Position numbers and translations under genes: made by a program. A DNA stretch of 64,000 nucleotides from Trichaptum fuscoviolaceum (Eukaryota; Basidiomycota; Agaricomycetes; Hymenochaetales; Trichaptaceae), in the NCBI GenBank assembly GCA_910574455.1, contig CAJSYZ010000011.1, positions 1,798,001 through 1,862,000 on the forward strand. The letters are read 5' to 3'. The notes beneath the pieces were generated by a model that did no database searches, was not told the DNA's origin, and worked only from the letters and a program-made list of their open reading frames with translations. This document shows, piece after piece, positions 35,132 through 47,686 of this stretch; position 1 is the stretch's first letter, and each line of letters opens with the position of its first letter.

Positions 35132-36800
35132 TTCTGCCCGCGATGGTCAGGACCTTGAGATTCGACGTCCTCCGCTTATAGTAGTGAACGGGTGAAAATT
35201 TGCGAGACGTTGACGAGCTTCAAACAGACATTTAAGCCTGCCCAGGGCCCCAGGCGCTGAATAGACAAGACTGTTTCTACTGCAACGAGATCATGAATCA
35301 ATCTTGTTTGAAGACTGATAAGAAGCTGCTTTCGCTCCTACAAAGCCAAGATATTGTTGTCAAGATGATATGAGATGATGAAGCGCTTGGAAAACCTGGT
35401 CCCCTTGTGCTGCATGCTATGGGTCCGCATCGTGTAAGGCTAACCTTCGAAAGGATTAATCTTTCCGCTTGAGTCTATTAGAACAGAAAATCGCAAGCCC
35501 CACGAAGCTTACATTAGCCGCCAATGGTAAGGCTTGCGGGTAGTGAATCGAAGTTTATCTGCGCGTACCTTATAATAATATGATAGCACATTAGCTGCGG
35601 CTGTGCAACATACACACAACGACGCCTTTTGCCGCTTGCATTTGCTTCCGAGGACTGAATTCTACACCCTGCAATCAATTCAACACTGATTTGAATTTGA
35701 AACATAAATTCATTCTGCCAGCAGAATTTGAAATTCGTGCGAGTAGGTTTTTTGATTGATGACGATGGAAGCAAATCTTTCCTGTAAGTACAGGAGGTGA
35801 TCAGAGAAGTGAGCGACGCATGGGTGTTCACTGCCAGGGCCCGGTGGTCGCTCTGCACTGGCACTGGCAAACTTGAAGGCTGTGTGCCACTGGCAGTGGT
35901 GACTCGGACGTCACGGTACTCCTCCTAATGTAGCAATTTTTACAATCTGTCACGACTTAATGACACATCATTTCGTGATCATGATGATGATACTAGTACT
36001 ATTACATACTAGTAGTACTAGTCACTGATCTTGGTGTACAAATGCGTACAAATAGAAGTACTATAGAACTTGAAGTAGCCTGTGCCGACAACTCAGCTTG
36101 TTCAAGTTATCACGCCAGCAGTAGCTTCTATTTTCCGATGCTCGGATTTTCTGGGAGAGACAGACCTTCAAGTTGTAAATGAATGCTACTGGATTCTGTC
36201 GGGGAAGAACTTGAAGTAGACTTTGCAACTGCCATCGGGAGGCTCGGATCAGTATTGTATTTGTGCTCATTCATAGTATTTTTGTACGTCCTCGTTCCAT
36301 TCAATTTAATAGGGCATAACTTCTATCCGATTGAAGAACATCCTACCTTCTATCTATACAGCATCCTCATCGCGCCCACAAAGACCAATAGCCTTGTAGC
36401 AACCCCAAGACGACGAACTTCGGATGATAACAACCATCAATCATTCTTCGAGTATTTCGTCAAGTTGCCAGCAGTCTCACCGGATCCTTGCGCGTCCTGC
36501 TTTTAATGTAACAGTCTAACCAACTGAACTCTGGCAAATGCTTGTTTCCCGGGCCGTCCGCACTTTTATAAATTGCCTTCAGTATTCGTGGGTGCTTTAG
36601 CCGATGGTTCTCCGATTTCGGCGAAAATAAATTAGGGAAGAAAGACTGCAGTAGCTTGTGACTTGGCGAGCTGGCCCTCATAGTCTCTCTGGGGAGGGTG
36701 TTATTACAATCTCTCAGGTATAAAACGGACATGAAGATGAAGTCTCGGATGTTTTGGACGCACCGCCAATTCATCTTTTCGGCGTCACGTTGTTGCAAAA
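35132..36800. other. Intergenic between receptor and alpha-galactosidase
   Basis: No gene that I can support. I looked for short pheromone precursors ending in a CaaX box on both strands and found none. The stretch holds a palindromic ACTAGT-rich patch near 35988-36022. It also holds a 13-bp direct repeat, GAACTTGAAGTAG, at 36066-36078 and 36207-36219. Confidence 0.4.
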
Positions 36801-38836
36801 ATGTCACCACAGCGTCTTACTGGACTAGTTTGTCTAACTCTGATAGCTAATGCTTTAGCTCAGGGAAGCTCCTGGTCGCAATGCGGTGGCATAGGCTGGT
36901 CTGGTGCCACAACTTGCGTTGCAGGGTATGTGAACTATTTCTTATTTACGTTCACATTTTGAGAAGTACATTCACAAGAAACACTTGTACGTACTTAAAC
37001 GACTATTATTCCCAGTGCATCCCTTCTTCGGCAACTACTACGTCTACGTCTTCAACGACAACAACAACATCAAAGACTACGACTACAGCAACGACAACGA
37101 CTACAACCTCGAAGGCTACAACAACCTCGACCACAACGACTTCGTCTGCTCCTACTTCTACAGTGACCCCATCCCGTGTAGTCGGGAAGACCCCTGCTCT
37201 TGGATGGAACTCTTGGAACGCGTACGGAGGAGGTAAGCTAAAATCACCAACCTGAGAAGTCGGAAGAATTGGGAAAGACTAAATTTGGATTGACAGAGGT
37301 TTCTGAGTCTAATGTCGTTGCTGCAGCGAACGCATTCGTCTCTCTGGGCCTGAAAGCTGCTGGCTATCTATACGTTAACGTTGACGTATGCTAAATTCGT
37401 CTCGTCTTACGATAGTTCAATCGCTTACTGGCAATCTCACATCAGGATACGTGGGCACAAACTGCCCGCGACGCCACTACGCAGCGCATGCTACCGAATT
37501 TATCAAAGTTCCCGGATGGCATTAACGGGACTGCATCTGCAGTTCATGCTTTAGGTCTCAAATTTGGTATCTACAGGTACTTAGTGTCTAATAAAGCGAT
37601 TGGAAAGATACCAATTTCTCGGTTTCAGTGACGCAGGTACTGCTACTTGTGCAGGTTTCCCTGGTTCATTATACTATGAGGATATTGATGCGCAAACATG
37701 GGACGAGTGGGGAATTGACTGTAAGTATTTCACGTTAGGTCGGACTTCCAGTTAACTAAACCGTTTAACTGCACAGACATCAAATACGGTAAGTTACGAT
37801 CAAATCGGAAACATAGGGCCTAAAGCGAACCGAAGTATAGATAATTGCAACGTTCCTTCTAACTGGACAGATACAGTAAGTGATAATCTCGACTTCCGGC
37901 TTGCCTCTGACTCTGACTTGTGCAAATGCAGACTGCTTATAATGGCGATTGGAGGTAAAGCCCCAAAATATATTTTCCCTTCAATCCTGTTGATAAACAC
38001 CAATTTAGCACGTCAAATAGCGCCATTAGATATAGGCGTTTGACGGCAGCACTTCAAGCCATTTCCAGACCGGTACTATACTCGATCTGCAATTGGGGTA
38101 ACGCTCAAGTCTGGACGTGGGGTTCAACCGTCGGTCATTCGTGGAGAATGACAAGTGACGCAAGCGACTCTTGGTTCGTACATTATACTTTTCACTGTGC
38201 TACTTGGAATGAAATTGTGACTCCTTTTCTTAGGTCATTCATCACCAGTGCCATCACTACGAATGTGCAATACCTTGACTATGTCGACTTCTATGCCCAC
38301 AATGACATGGACATGATGGAGATCGGTAATGGTGGACTCACGCTCCAGGAGGAGCGCACTCACTTTGCAGCGTGGGCGTTCCTGAAGAGCCCTATTCTAT
38401 TAGGCACAAACGTAAGCACCTCCCAATCCCAACATTATGAAACATTCTAATGGACTATTGGGCCGAAATCAAGTTAACCAACCTCTCAACGGACGAAGTG
38501 GCGGTTATCACCAATCCCGAGATATTGGCTTTCTCACAGGACACCACTGTCGGCGCCCCGGCTAAGCCCTTCACACCGTACACCTCCGCCCCCACTACGT
38601 CTCCGCCTGAATATTACTCGGGCACGTCGTCGAAGGGGACACACGTGTTTATAATTAACACTTCGAGCAGCGCGGCCACGAAGACATTCAATTTCGCCAA
38701 TGTCCCCGGACTGAGCGCCGGGACATACACGATCCATGACATGTGGAGTGGCTCAGACATTGGGAGTGCTACAGACAGCTACTCGGTATCTGTTGCAGCT
38801 CATGACACGGCTGCGTTCTTGATCAAGTCTGCGTAG
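36801..38836 (+). CDS. Secreted alpha-galactosidase, GH27, with N-terminal CBM1
   Basis: The gene starts [20 protein letters not shown], a signal peptide. Next is a fungal cellulose-binding module type 1 ([15 protein letters not shown], then [11 protein letters not shown]), completed by a second exon after a 53-bp intron at 36926-36978. A Ser/Thr linker of about 50 residues follows, then the GH27 catalytic barrel in many small exons. Family signatures are [32 protein letters not shown], the nucleophile motif KYDNCNV (its Asp codon split by an intron near 37790), YSICNWG and [16 protein letters not shown] with the acid/base Asp region. The C-terminal beta-sandwich ends at 38836. The enzyme removes alpha-linked galactose from galactomannans and oligosaccharides. 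The CBM1 would anchor it to plant cell wall. Confidence 0.92.
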
Positions 38837-38911
38837 TAGTTGAAGACATGTGTGATTCTAAAGCCACTGCTCGTGGAATAGCATGTAGTATACCTGTGCA
38901 TCTGCATCGAG

Positions 38912-40437
38912 TCAGAGAGGGATTATGCATGAAAATTGATTTGCATACCTTTTATCTAATGGAAATCCATCCTCATCTGGGACACAGGCCATGTCCTGCC
39001 CTTCACCGATACCTACGTGTTGTGGATTCACATTTTCTTCGGCGCGAAGATTCAATCCATCATCGTGATATAGGTCCACTTCCTGAAACCGGCTCTCCTC
39101 AAGGTCGAGAGATTCTTGAGATGTACGCCTTAAATTGATATTCGTTAACCTTCGCAAGCATCAAAAGCTTAATGAAGACAACAACCTGCTTACTGGCTCG
39201 CTTTCTGGTTGAGCGTAGAATATCTGCTCCTGAGGAGTCTCTAACACTGCACGTGGTTTCATGCCAATGGGTTTCATGACCGCCCAGAATATCGACTTAT
39301 ATCTAATCCTTGCATCCTCTGTCAGTCCAAATAGCGCGAAGAATATCACAGCCCAAACTGGCCCGATCCATTGATTCCACTTCAGATAGAACTTAAGCCA
39401 GAAGCCTCCGAGCTGATTCCACTCTTCTGTCGAAGCCTGCACTACTTGACCGATGTATTGGTGGATGAAAGACCATCCTGGCCAAAACAAAACGGGACCA
39501 CTGGTGAACTCGCTGATGGTAATGAATATGAGCAATGGAAGGCTGACGATAATGTCCAACGCGCTCAGGATAAAAAGCCTTGTATAGTTTGGGCGGTCAA
39601 TCGGTGTGTTGCCAGTAGAAAGGAATGCGTTCACTTCTTTGTACTGCTTGTAGATTGTCCAGAGAGTTTGGGCTTTCTAGATGTAAGCGTGGGCAGAAAA
39701 AGGCGAGTTAAATACGTACGGGTATAGAACAATAAAGAGATGAGTATGAGGAGGATGGGGACGAGGAAGACTAGTAGATAGACTATGATAGACCTTATCA
39801 TGAATACAGAGCACCCATATTCCTCTAGAATGATAAAGCGAGCGCCTTGTGTTGTGTAGTCTATGTATAAGGATGCATAAATTTGTGGCATACATATACC
39901 AGGGCGATAAAGATGAATCACTCACATAGGATCATTGCAAGAATAGGAAGCCCAAGACACAGAACGATGTCAACAGCCATACTACAACAAGCCTTGTACA
40001 AATGTTGAGTCAAATAAAATCAAAGTGAGTCCATTGTGTGTGCGAACGTACCCGCTTCTTTCCAGGAACGACCTCCCGAAGACGCGTTATGTCATGGAGC
40101 CAACGCGCAATGGCTAATCTAAATGCCATACCCGCAATGTTTAAGCCAGCTTGCAGGTGTGTTGCTATATGATGCCGCTTCAGGATTTTTGTCAATTCAA
40201 CAAAAGATATCCGTGAATGAACGTACTGATATCACACCAAACAGGCGCGACAATGTCCGTGTTGTCTCTCCAAATGATGCAATTCACGCCGATGCTGAAA
40301 GTCTGCACGACATGCCAAAACGCAAAAAAGCAGACGCCATTGTTCCAAGACCGCAGAGCTTGCCGAGAGAAGGGTAAAAGCACAAGGACAGATGCGAGTA
40401 AGTTAGCGATGGGGACAAGAGGATAGGTTGGGTCCAT
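38912..40437 (-). CDS. STE3: STE3-type pheromone receptor (GPCR), second copy
   Basis: The first exon (40437-40227) is 211 bp, the same size as in the receptor at 33619-35131, and reads PIANLLASVLVLLPFSRQAL, then NCIIWRDNTDIVAPVWCDIS. Further exons give AGLNIAGMAFRLAIARWLHD, SMAVDIVLCLGLPILAMIL, YYTTQGARFIILEEYGC, LWTIYKQYKEVNAFLSTGN and GPVWAVIFFALFGLTEDARI. Seven helices are present and all intron phases match the first receptor. The tail is uncertain: a 36- or 44-bp intron near 39157-39200 leads either to the polar frame ending at 38912 or to a shorter end near 39107. It should sense a lipopeptide pheromone at the plasma membrane. Confidence 0.9.
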
Positions 40438-41015
40438 GATGCTAGTGATTGCCTGGTGTGGGAGTAGGAGCGTAACTTATAACGGAGGCAGAAGTAACAG
40501 TATACTCGGCGATCTTGATCGACCGGACCTCCACAATTCATAGCTAGACTGCAACAGGCTCAGGTAGAATGTCTTGATCCACACATGTCCGTACCAACCA
40601 AACGAGCGCTGGTTTTGCACTTCTAAAGTATAGATGGAGTAACGGAATTAGGTCCGTCTTAGACCGGACGGCAGATTCAGGTACGACAGGCACTTTCGTA
40701 GACTGGGATCGAGAGCGACATGAGAACAGATGAGCATCGTATTCTTGTATCGCGATAGGCCCCGTATCCTGTCAACAGGACGCCCCGGCCCTGTAGCTGA
40801 ACGCTGTTAGGTACGAGCAGCACAAAGCCCCATACGACGAGAGTCGACAAATCAAGCAAAAAGGACAAACAGAGTAGCAAGATCTTCACGTCTGTCCAAA
40901 AAAGTGGCTAATAATATTAATACCAAAACAAGGCGGAACTGGTGATTTAGAGATTGATGCAAATTGGTACATCAAGTCAACACACCAGCATCGAAAACAC
41001 AAAACGCAACCCGCC
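40438..41015. other. Intergenic between second receptor and Sec14-like gene
   Basis: No gene is seen. A hydrophobic minus-strand frame (ILLLCLSFLLDLSTLVVWGF at 40820-40889) has no ATG and no splice partner that I can place. Confidence 0.4.
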
Positions 41016-42048
41016 CTACTCCCTCCAAGGCCCAGCATCACTCATCGCGCACCCCTCGGGGCATTGACACGTCCCTCCAAGGTCCTTCGGCAAATTCTCC
41101 GCCGGTATCTGCTCCAGCAGCTCCTTCCTTCCGTCTCCATTCACAATCATGATTTTCTTCACAGTCACGGGGTCCAGCCACGCTTTTATCACAGTCCATA
41201 TAGTCGTAAACATCCATGGCGCGTTGATCATATACAGTCTGCCCAGACTCTCCGGGTAGTAGTCCTGCCCAATCATACTCGTCTGCTGAACGTAAGACTT
41301 GATATCCCAGAATATGCGGAGTCGGACGTCGCGCAGGTCAAGGATTGTGCAAATCGTCTCAACTGGGCGGTCGGATTGGAGAGAGCAGGCGGGGAGGCGG
41401 ACAGAGTGGAATCTCTCGGTCTCAAGAACGTAATATTTGAGCATTCGTTCTTCAGTCGTGATCTTCCGAAGTTCACTCATGTTGAGGTTGCCCAGACGTT
41501 CGATGTATATCGGTCGACCTTCCTACGTTCGAACCAACAGATAAGCTGAGAAGCAAGTACAGACCGAAAGAAGGTACCTTGTCTGTTTTGTGGTAGTATT
41601 GCGGATAATACTTGGTAACTTCATGTTTCTCGTCGAACGTGAATTCCCTGCATATTTTGACATTAATACCTCACGTACATCTGAGAATGCATCACAAACT
41701 CACTTTACAACCTCATCAGTCCCAAAGTCGTTCCGCCACCTTTCAGCATTGAGGAGCATCTGTTTTGCAAGTTCTACATTCCACTTCCGCGCTCTCAAGA
41801 ACCTGCGAATCAAAAGCCAACGTCGTCAACATCACGCGGCCTGTTTGCCTCAGATAGACGACGCACCGTAAAAGCCATGCATCCGTCATACGAGCCTTGT
41901 CCAACAGTTCCTCGCCGTCCAAGGCAGCTTTTAGCTCCTCTAACGCGAACTGTTGCTTTTCATCGAGATTTCTGGTGTGCCTATGTGACGACTTGTGCTC
42001 TGACTGCAGCGACGATTGCGACGAGGAAGAGTCTGAGGCCGATTGCAT
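41016..42048 (-). CDS. Sec14-like phosphatidylinositol transfer protein (CRAL-TRIO)
   Basis: Spliced exons give, in order, a Ser-rich start (MQSASDSSSSQ), the CRAL-TRIO N-domain (ARMTDAWLLRFLRARKWNVE, then NAERWRNDFGTDEVV), KYYPQYYHKTDK, and the lipid-binding core. The core reads GRPIYIERLGNLNMSELRKI, TTEERMLKYYVLE, TICTILDLRDV and SMIGQDYYPESLGRLYMINA, then PWMFTTIWTVIKAWLDP. It ends near the classical C-terminus (LPKDLGGTC, then CPEGC). Sec14 proteins swap phosphatidylinositol and phosphatidylcholine between membranes and support Golgi secretion. The first intron (GTGCGT to GCAG, 41817-41873 region) splits the Arg of LLRFL. It sits next to the receptor block; I see no functional link. It has the length of single-domain Sec14. 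Confidence 0.9.
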
Positions 42049-43452
42049 TGTCTTTGACGATAATTGAGAAGATGGACGGGTTGGACAAGCGGTGCAACGA
42101 GTAAGATACGCTTGGCGACAGTTATATAAATGACCGCGCGTAGGAGTGATGGAGCGTCCAAAATCTGATCCTCGAAGGTTCGTCTCCAGGCCCTACGACA
42201 TCCCATTGTCATAGACCTGCCACCCAAACGTCCACGCCACGTCTTCTTTGTAGAAAAGAGCTGACAATAAGTCAATATTTGATTGAAGCACAGCAACCAT
42301 CTCAATAGACAGACTCGCAGAACTCAAAGCAGTCTGGTCTGTCGTACTACTACTAGTACATACTAGTATAGGCACAACTCGGATTACCGTCACGTACCGT
42401 CACAAACTTGAAGGCTTACTAGCTTGTCACGCTTCTCTTGGTTGCCACCTTGTCATCGACGACGACGACGACGACGACGAATATAACGAGCTCGAGGTCC
42501 ACGATATCCACAAAGTGGCGAGAAAGCCAAGGTATAGCCGGCCATGCCTCTATGTCTCCTCTTACATAGTCTCTTCTTGGCTATCGGGATGCTTTGGACT
42601 GTGAATCTGGCTACTATGTCGCTTCAACTGTCTCGAAATAAGAGTGTGTGTACAGGCCTTCAGAGATCCTGCGCACGAACTCGTGCCTCAGTGTCTTTAG
42701 TGTATTTTCGGGACTGCAGTAGCTGCCGTGGTCGATCGTGGTGATTGGGAGGATGTGTGTGACTTTGACCGACATTCGGTGTTTGCGGGTACGGCAACAG
42801 GTGAACGCTTTCGGTGAGTTTTCAGGTATGTGCATACATGTAGTTGGATCTTCAGAACGTTGAATGCTGCAGAGCGGAACCTATAGGACAAGAGAAAATC
42901 ACAAGCTCAAAGGATTATACTGTCGCCATCGGTGAACTCCTCTTATATTCATAGCTACCCAAATAAGCCAACGAAGGAAGACAAAATCACGATCCTGGCT
43001 ACAACAGATCTATTGGTCCCGACTCGGATTTGATCGAAGATTTCACCCGTTTACGGCTACTTAACTCGCTGCCCCCCACATAAGATCTGATGATCGACTG
43101 CTTCCCCGCACTCGTGGCTTTGACCAATGTCAATGTTTTGAGCTTGTTCGGTTTGCTCAATAAATCAAGCACATAACCTGTTATACTCATTTCATTGATC
43201 AGAGATGCATCCGGCCGTATATTTCCCTTGTCCCCGCGGTTCAATCAGCACCGTATCCTTTCGATCAGAACAATGTCGCTCGTTTCATTTGGTCACTCGT
43301 TTAGCTTGAAGGTCATTTTTTCAATTCTTCCAAAGCGATTTTCAATTTGTTACACATAGAAATATAGAGACCAAATACACCCGCGGGCCGTAAAGAAACA
43401 ATTGGACAAGAACATAAAGGAGTGTGTGCCATCTTTTTTTCTGTCACCCCGT
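42049..43452. other. Intergenic with a (CGA)n microsatellite
   Basis: No gene is supported. A trinucleotide run of about eight CGA units lies at 42457-42480. An ACTAGT-rich patch like the one near 36000 lies at 42345-42370. Confidence 0.4.
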
Positions 43453-44790
43453 TCAAAGTGCTAAGCAAACAAGTGGATTGAGTGCAATGACTGATTGACA
43501 AATTCGGAATCAGTATCAATGAAATGGAGAGAGCCACGATGCACGATTATAGTACTCACCCTGCCCGAAGTATCTCAAATGAGCATCATTGATACCGGTA
43601 GAGGGGATCGAGTCGCTGCAGGTAGGGTCTTCCTGACCGGTACATTTCACGACATTCGCAGCATTCGTGTCTTTGGAGCCCGTTATCTTAGTTTGCATTT
43701 CCTGTCTCGACAAATATATGTGACTTACTAGGGTCTTTGGACACCCAGTACTCTGTTCCGCTGAATTTTTATGTCAGTATATGAGTGCTCGGAAGTAAAA
43801 TGGGACATACTGGTGCCTGTATCCAAGCCAGGTGGGCGGGATGGTCGGAACGCCGTCTAACAGGTAAATGTTAAGGTGTTGTATAACAGCATCATAAATA
43901 ATCGCACATACCATATGTCTCCGTTGCTGAAGAATAAGCATTAGTGCCCGATTTTCAAATGTAAGAAAGAGCATGCAGAGCTTACTCCTAAAAATGTTAT
44001 CCACGCCGATCAAGCTCTCGGCGAGATCAGCGTATGCAGGGTTGCCGGTACGAGGCTGGCCGAATGTATATACCCTCAGGGGTGTGCCAGGAAAATTCTG
44101 CGCAAGCGAGATACCTCCGAGAGATGCAAGAGCGGCTCCCAAAGAATGTCCAAGCGAAACGAGTGAATAAGACGGATGCAACGCAAGTTGTGCCTTGACG
44201 GTGGAAATTACGATGGACGCAACGCTGTTGTAAGAGGTGAGGAACCCATGATGTACTTCGACACCGCCCACAAGGGAGGACGACACCCCAGGGGAGGTAT
44301 AATCACTAAACCAAAACTCGATATCTGCACGGGGCGCATGAAAAAGAGGTAAGTAATGAATTTTAGTCAATTAGCTCCGAGGGAGAAGAAAGAGTAAGAT
44401 CCGGACCAGTTAGGAAGTCCTGAAGTTGAATGCTGCCGCGGAAAGCAACAATGATTTCCTTGCGTGAGTCATCACGGGCGACGTATCCTTGCGTGTCCGT
44501 GGACGACACGCTGAACTAGAAAGTAATAGCGAGGATTAGACACTGAGAAGCTGAGAAAACTGGATCCTACACACTTGAGACACGAGCGTCTTCCCGTTCG
44601 GGACCGGGCAGAAAAGTTGATATGCGCCAGAGGCGTACTTGACATACCACTCAAAGTCATTTATGAGAGACTGAGAGATGGCTCGTTTCTCGTGGTCATG
44701 GACGCTGGCAGTCGGAAGTGCAATCACGGATACGACGAGCGAAGAAACCGCAAGGAGGGAAGCAGAGACACGCAATATGGAACGCAGCAT
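43453..44790 (-). CDS. Secreted class 3 lipase
   Basis: The protein starts MLRSILRVSASLLAVSSLVV, then SVIALPTAS, a signal peptide. Spliced exons give SLINDFEWYVKYASGAYQLF, FSVSSTDTQGYVARDD and KEIIVAFRGSIQLQDFLT. The catalytic serine motif is SLVSLGHSLGAALASLGG. YTFGQPRTGNPAYADL follows. The catalytic Asp is in TYDGVPTIPP and the His in GYRH. The last exons contain CTGQEDPTCSDSIP and HLRYFGQ, and end after a short tail at 43453. This is the complete Ser-Asp-His triad of the Lipase_3 family (Rhizomucor type), which hydrolyses triacylglycerols or related esters outside the cell. Introns are small and most are clear. The extreme C-terminus (VIALNPLVCLAL) is tentative. Confidence 0.88.
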
Positions 44791-46104
44791 CGTGAAGTCA
44801 ATCGCGTCGTTTTGAGTCGTGTACTCGACAAAGAGTTTTGTAGGGATGTCAAGCCGAGCTCTGACACTAAGGAAAGAGGCCAGACGAGCCCTGACTTTTT
44901 ATGCGCACAGCAAGCATTCGGATGCATCGACTCTCCGCTTAGTCGAGATATTGCAAGAAGTTCATTGGGTACCAGGGACGCTTTCTCGTGAGCAGAGAAG
45001 AGAAGCGTAATCATAGTAACATTCATAGCTACGCGTCCCATGATACGATATCGATTAAGCGAACGTCCGAGATCGCTTCCTCTAGTCAATGGGATTTTTC
45101 TGCAGTGAAGTGTATCCGAACGATCATAGTCCATATCTAGGACGAAGGGCACAAGAGGCGTCAGCATGTAATGTAAATCAAATACACCTCGTATAACACT
45201 CTATTCAACCCATTCCATTGGACAGTCCAGAACTGTGCTGAACGCCGTTTGGGTTCCAAAGGAACAAGGAGAAAATGTGGGGAAATAAGCGTTGGGCACT
45301 CACGTGGGGGAGTGCTCAAGTGGTAACCATGAGGAGCACAACATGTTTCCCCTTGAACGCGGTGGCGAGCTGTGAAGATAATTGAGTCTCACAAGACTGT
45401 GATTTTTTGCATTCCAGAACGAGCAGACCCGGTAGAGTCTGCGTGGGTATCCGAGATGAAGGAAGAGGCCAAGATGCTCGTGTTTACCGCTTGTAACATG
45501 AAACAGAGAAGAGAACCACTGCTTGGTGTATTGGTACATTCAATTCATTGTCGGCGGGATGATGGTACAAACATATTCATCTGTTGCATGAAAATAATCT
45601 CAGTCCAACATGAACTTGAGGTTTTACGTCATCATTCTTGTGTAATCGTTCCGAAGCGACCCCAGCCTGATGGTGGCAGGGCCTAAAACATCTTTGCTTC
45701 CGCTCGTCACCATAGGACTCAGAACTATACCATTTACTAATGCTCTCTTCCACTGTCGCATGTCCGTATGCGCCTCGGGGACTTTGAGTCTGACCAGGAA
45801 AACTCCTCTTGACTGCACTAGTACAAGTACTGGTAGCGCGTACCTAATCATCTCTAGCGAGGCCAAAATTCCGACCAGGTGGCTGTCTACTACAAATCGT
45901 TCTACGAAGTTGAAAAATATTGCAAGATAATCTTTGTGCCTCCCGACTGCCAACAGCCGACGATTGTCTCTCATTCCGATTATGCTACAACATTTTAGAG
46001 AGCGGAACTTGCAGTGGCGCAGTTTTCTTGTTCATCCGTTCGTAAGCATGAAAGCGGCATAGCTGTAAAGTGCATCAAGTGCGGAATGCCTCTTGGCTAC
46101 GTCG
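44791..46104. other. Intergenic, no gene seen
   Basis: Short frames only. It holds the promoter of the lipase (minus) and of the first subtilase (plus), which are divergent. Confidence 0.4.
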
Positions 46105-46110
46105 TATAAA
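46105..46110 (+). promoter_or_regulatory. TATA box of the first subtilase
   Basis: GTATAAAG lies 46 bp upstream of the ATG at 46156. The paralogue downstream has a TATA element at the same distance from its ATG. Confidence 0.55.
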
Positions 46111-46155
46111 GGTACTGTACACAATGACAACAGACAGCACATCAGCATCGCATCA

Positions 46156-47686
46156 ATGGCTGCCAGACTCGTATACCTCTTGTTACCGCTTCTCGCGAGA
46201 CTAACGGGCGCCTCGCCTGCGTCAGGCATCGCTCCTCTATACATTCCGAACGTAGCACCTAACTCACTCCTTGAGAACCGGTATACCATCGTCCTCAAAG
46301 ATGAGACGCCTTCTGATACTTTCAATGCCCATGTGAACTTTGTGGACGTTGCATCCCAGACCCGCCCTCTTTGGGGCGAGAATGGTCTCATCCATGTATG
46401 GGACGGCACCGGTCTCCTCAAGGGATACTCTGGCCATTTCTCACAGGACGTCCTCGATATGATCCGCCTCAGACCCGAAGTCAAGTATGTGGAGCAGTCG
46501 CAAATAGTGACTGTTACAGAGACACAGAGTGACTCAACATGGGTGCGCATCATTTCGGTTGAATAAATTTGGATTCTCCTTATCTGATAAAAATTGTGCG
46601 TACCTTAACCAGGGTCTTCATCGCATTTCTCATTTCGCCAAGATTGAAACCAGTGACTATGAATACCTATATGAGGAGGGAGACGAGGCAGGCAAAGGGG
46701 TTACGGTCTATATCATTGACACTGGAATCCGCCTGACGCATGAAGAGTTCGAGGGTCGAGCAAGCTGGGGAACTACTATTCCGCCGGATAGCCCTGATGA
46801 TGATGATCACGGCCATGGGACTCACGTCGGAGGTACCGTGGCCGGAAAGACCTATGGTATCGCCAAGCATGCAGACCTCATCGCCGTCAAGGTTTTCGGT
46901 GCTTCCGGCACAGGATCGTCCGACGACATACTCGCAGGTGTGGAATGGGCGGACAAGGATGCATCCGAGCGGGCTCTCCGTGCGGCCGAGGAAATCAGAG
47001 CGACCGGATTCTCGAGCCACAAGGGTTCCGTCATCAATATGTCTCTGCGCGCTGGACTAAGTCGGTCACTCTCGGACGGTGTCAGGAAAGCATTTGAACA
47101 TGGCCATCATATCGTTGCCGGTGCAGGCAATGATAATGCAGATGCATGTCAGTACTCTCCCGGCGATGTCGCCGAGATATTCACCGTTGCCGCGAGCACA
47201 GTCACAGATACTCGTTGGGATAAGAGCAACTTCGGCAATTGCGTCGATATATTCGCACCTGGCCATAGTATCAAGAGCGCTGGCCGTAAATCAGATACCG
47301 CCACGATGATTGCGTCCGGTACCAGCATGGCCGCCCCTCATGTATCCGGTGTCCTCGCGTATCTCATCTCCATTTACCCACACGCGACCTTCGACCCGAA
47401 GGTCGCGTCCCAGAGCACTCTCTTAGAGGCGTACTCTGTTACGTACGGCGCTCTCCCTGCATTCGTCTCTTGCATGCTACCAAAACCCGAGTCATTCCTG
47501 ACGATCGAGAAGGTCACGGTTACCAAAGCCCTCACGCCTGCTCAGCTTAAGCAAGGTGTTTTGGACATCGCCACATGGGGTTGGATCGAAGACGCGCAAA
47601 GCAGGAACAACGCGCTTCTTTTCAACAATGCTACCAGTGCTAACATCCGCTCATGGGCTAGTAAAAACTTCTGGGCGGAGATTTGA
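46156..47686 (+). CDS. Secreted subtilisin-like serine protease (S8, proteinase K type)
   Basis: Exons 46156-46542 and 46613-47686 code 486 residues. The chosen ATG gives MAARLVYLLLPLLARLTGAS, a signal peptide, matching the paralogue. The I9 propeptide follows (NRYTIVLKDETPSDTFNAHV). The catalytic triad is visible: Asp in VYIIDTGIR, His in HGHGTHVGG and Ser in SGTSMAAPHVSG. The oxyanion Asn is in AGAGNDNAD. The C-terminal extension after the catalytic domain is about 110 residues, longer than in proteinase K. It contains LTPAQLKQGVLDIATWG. The propeptide should be cleaved autocatalytically after secretion. The gene is one of a tandem pair with the same intron position. Confidence 0.94.

Noticed and set aside
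36183..36506. Plus-strand frame with a hydrophobic stretch (VLYLCSFIVFLYVLVPF)
   Set aside because: There is no conserved domain, no splice partner and it overlaps direct repeats, so coding is not supported.
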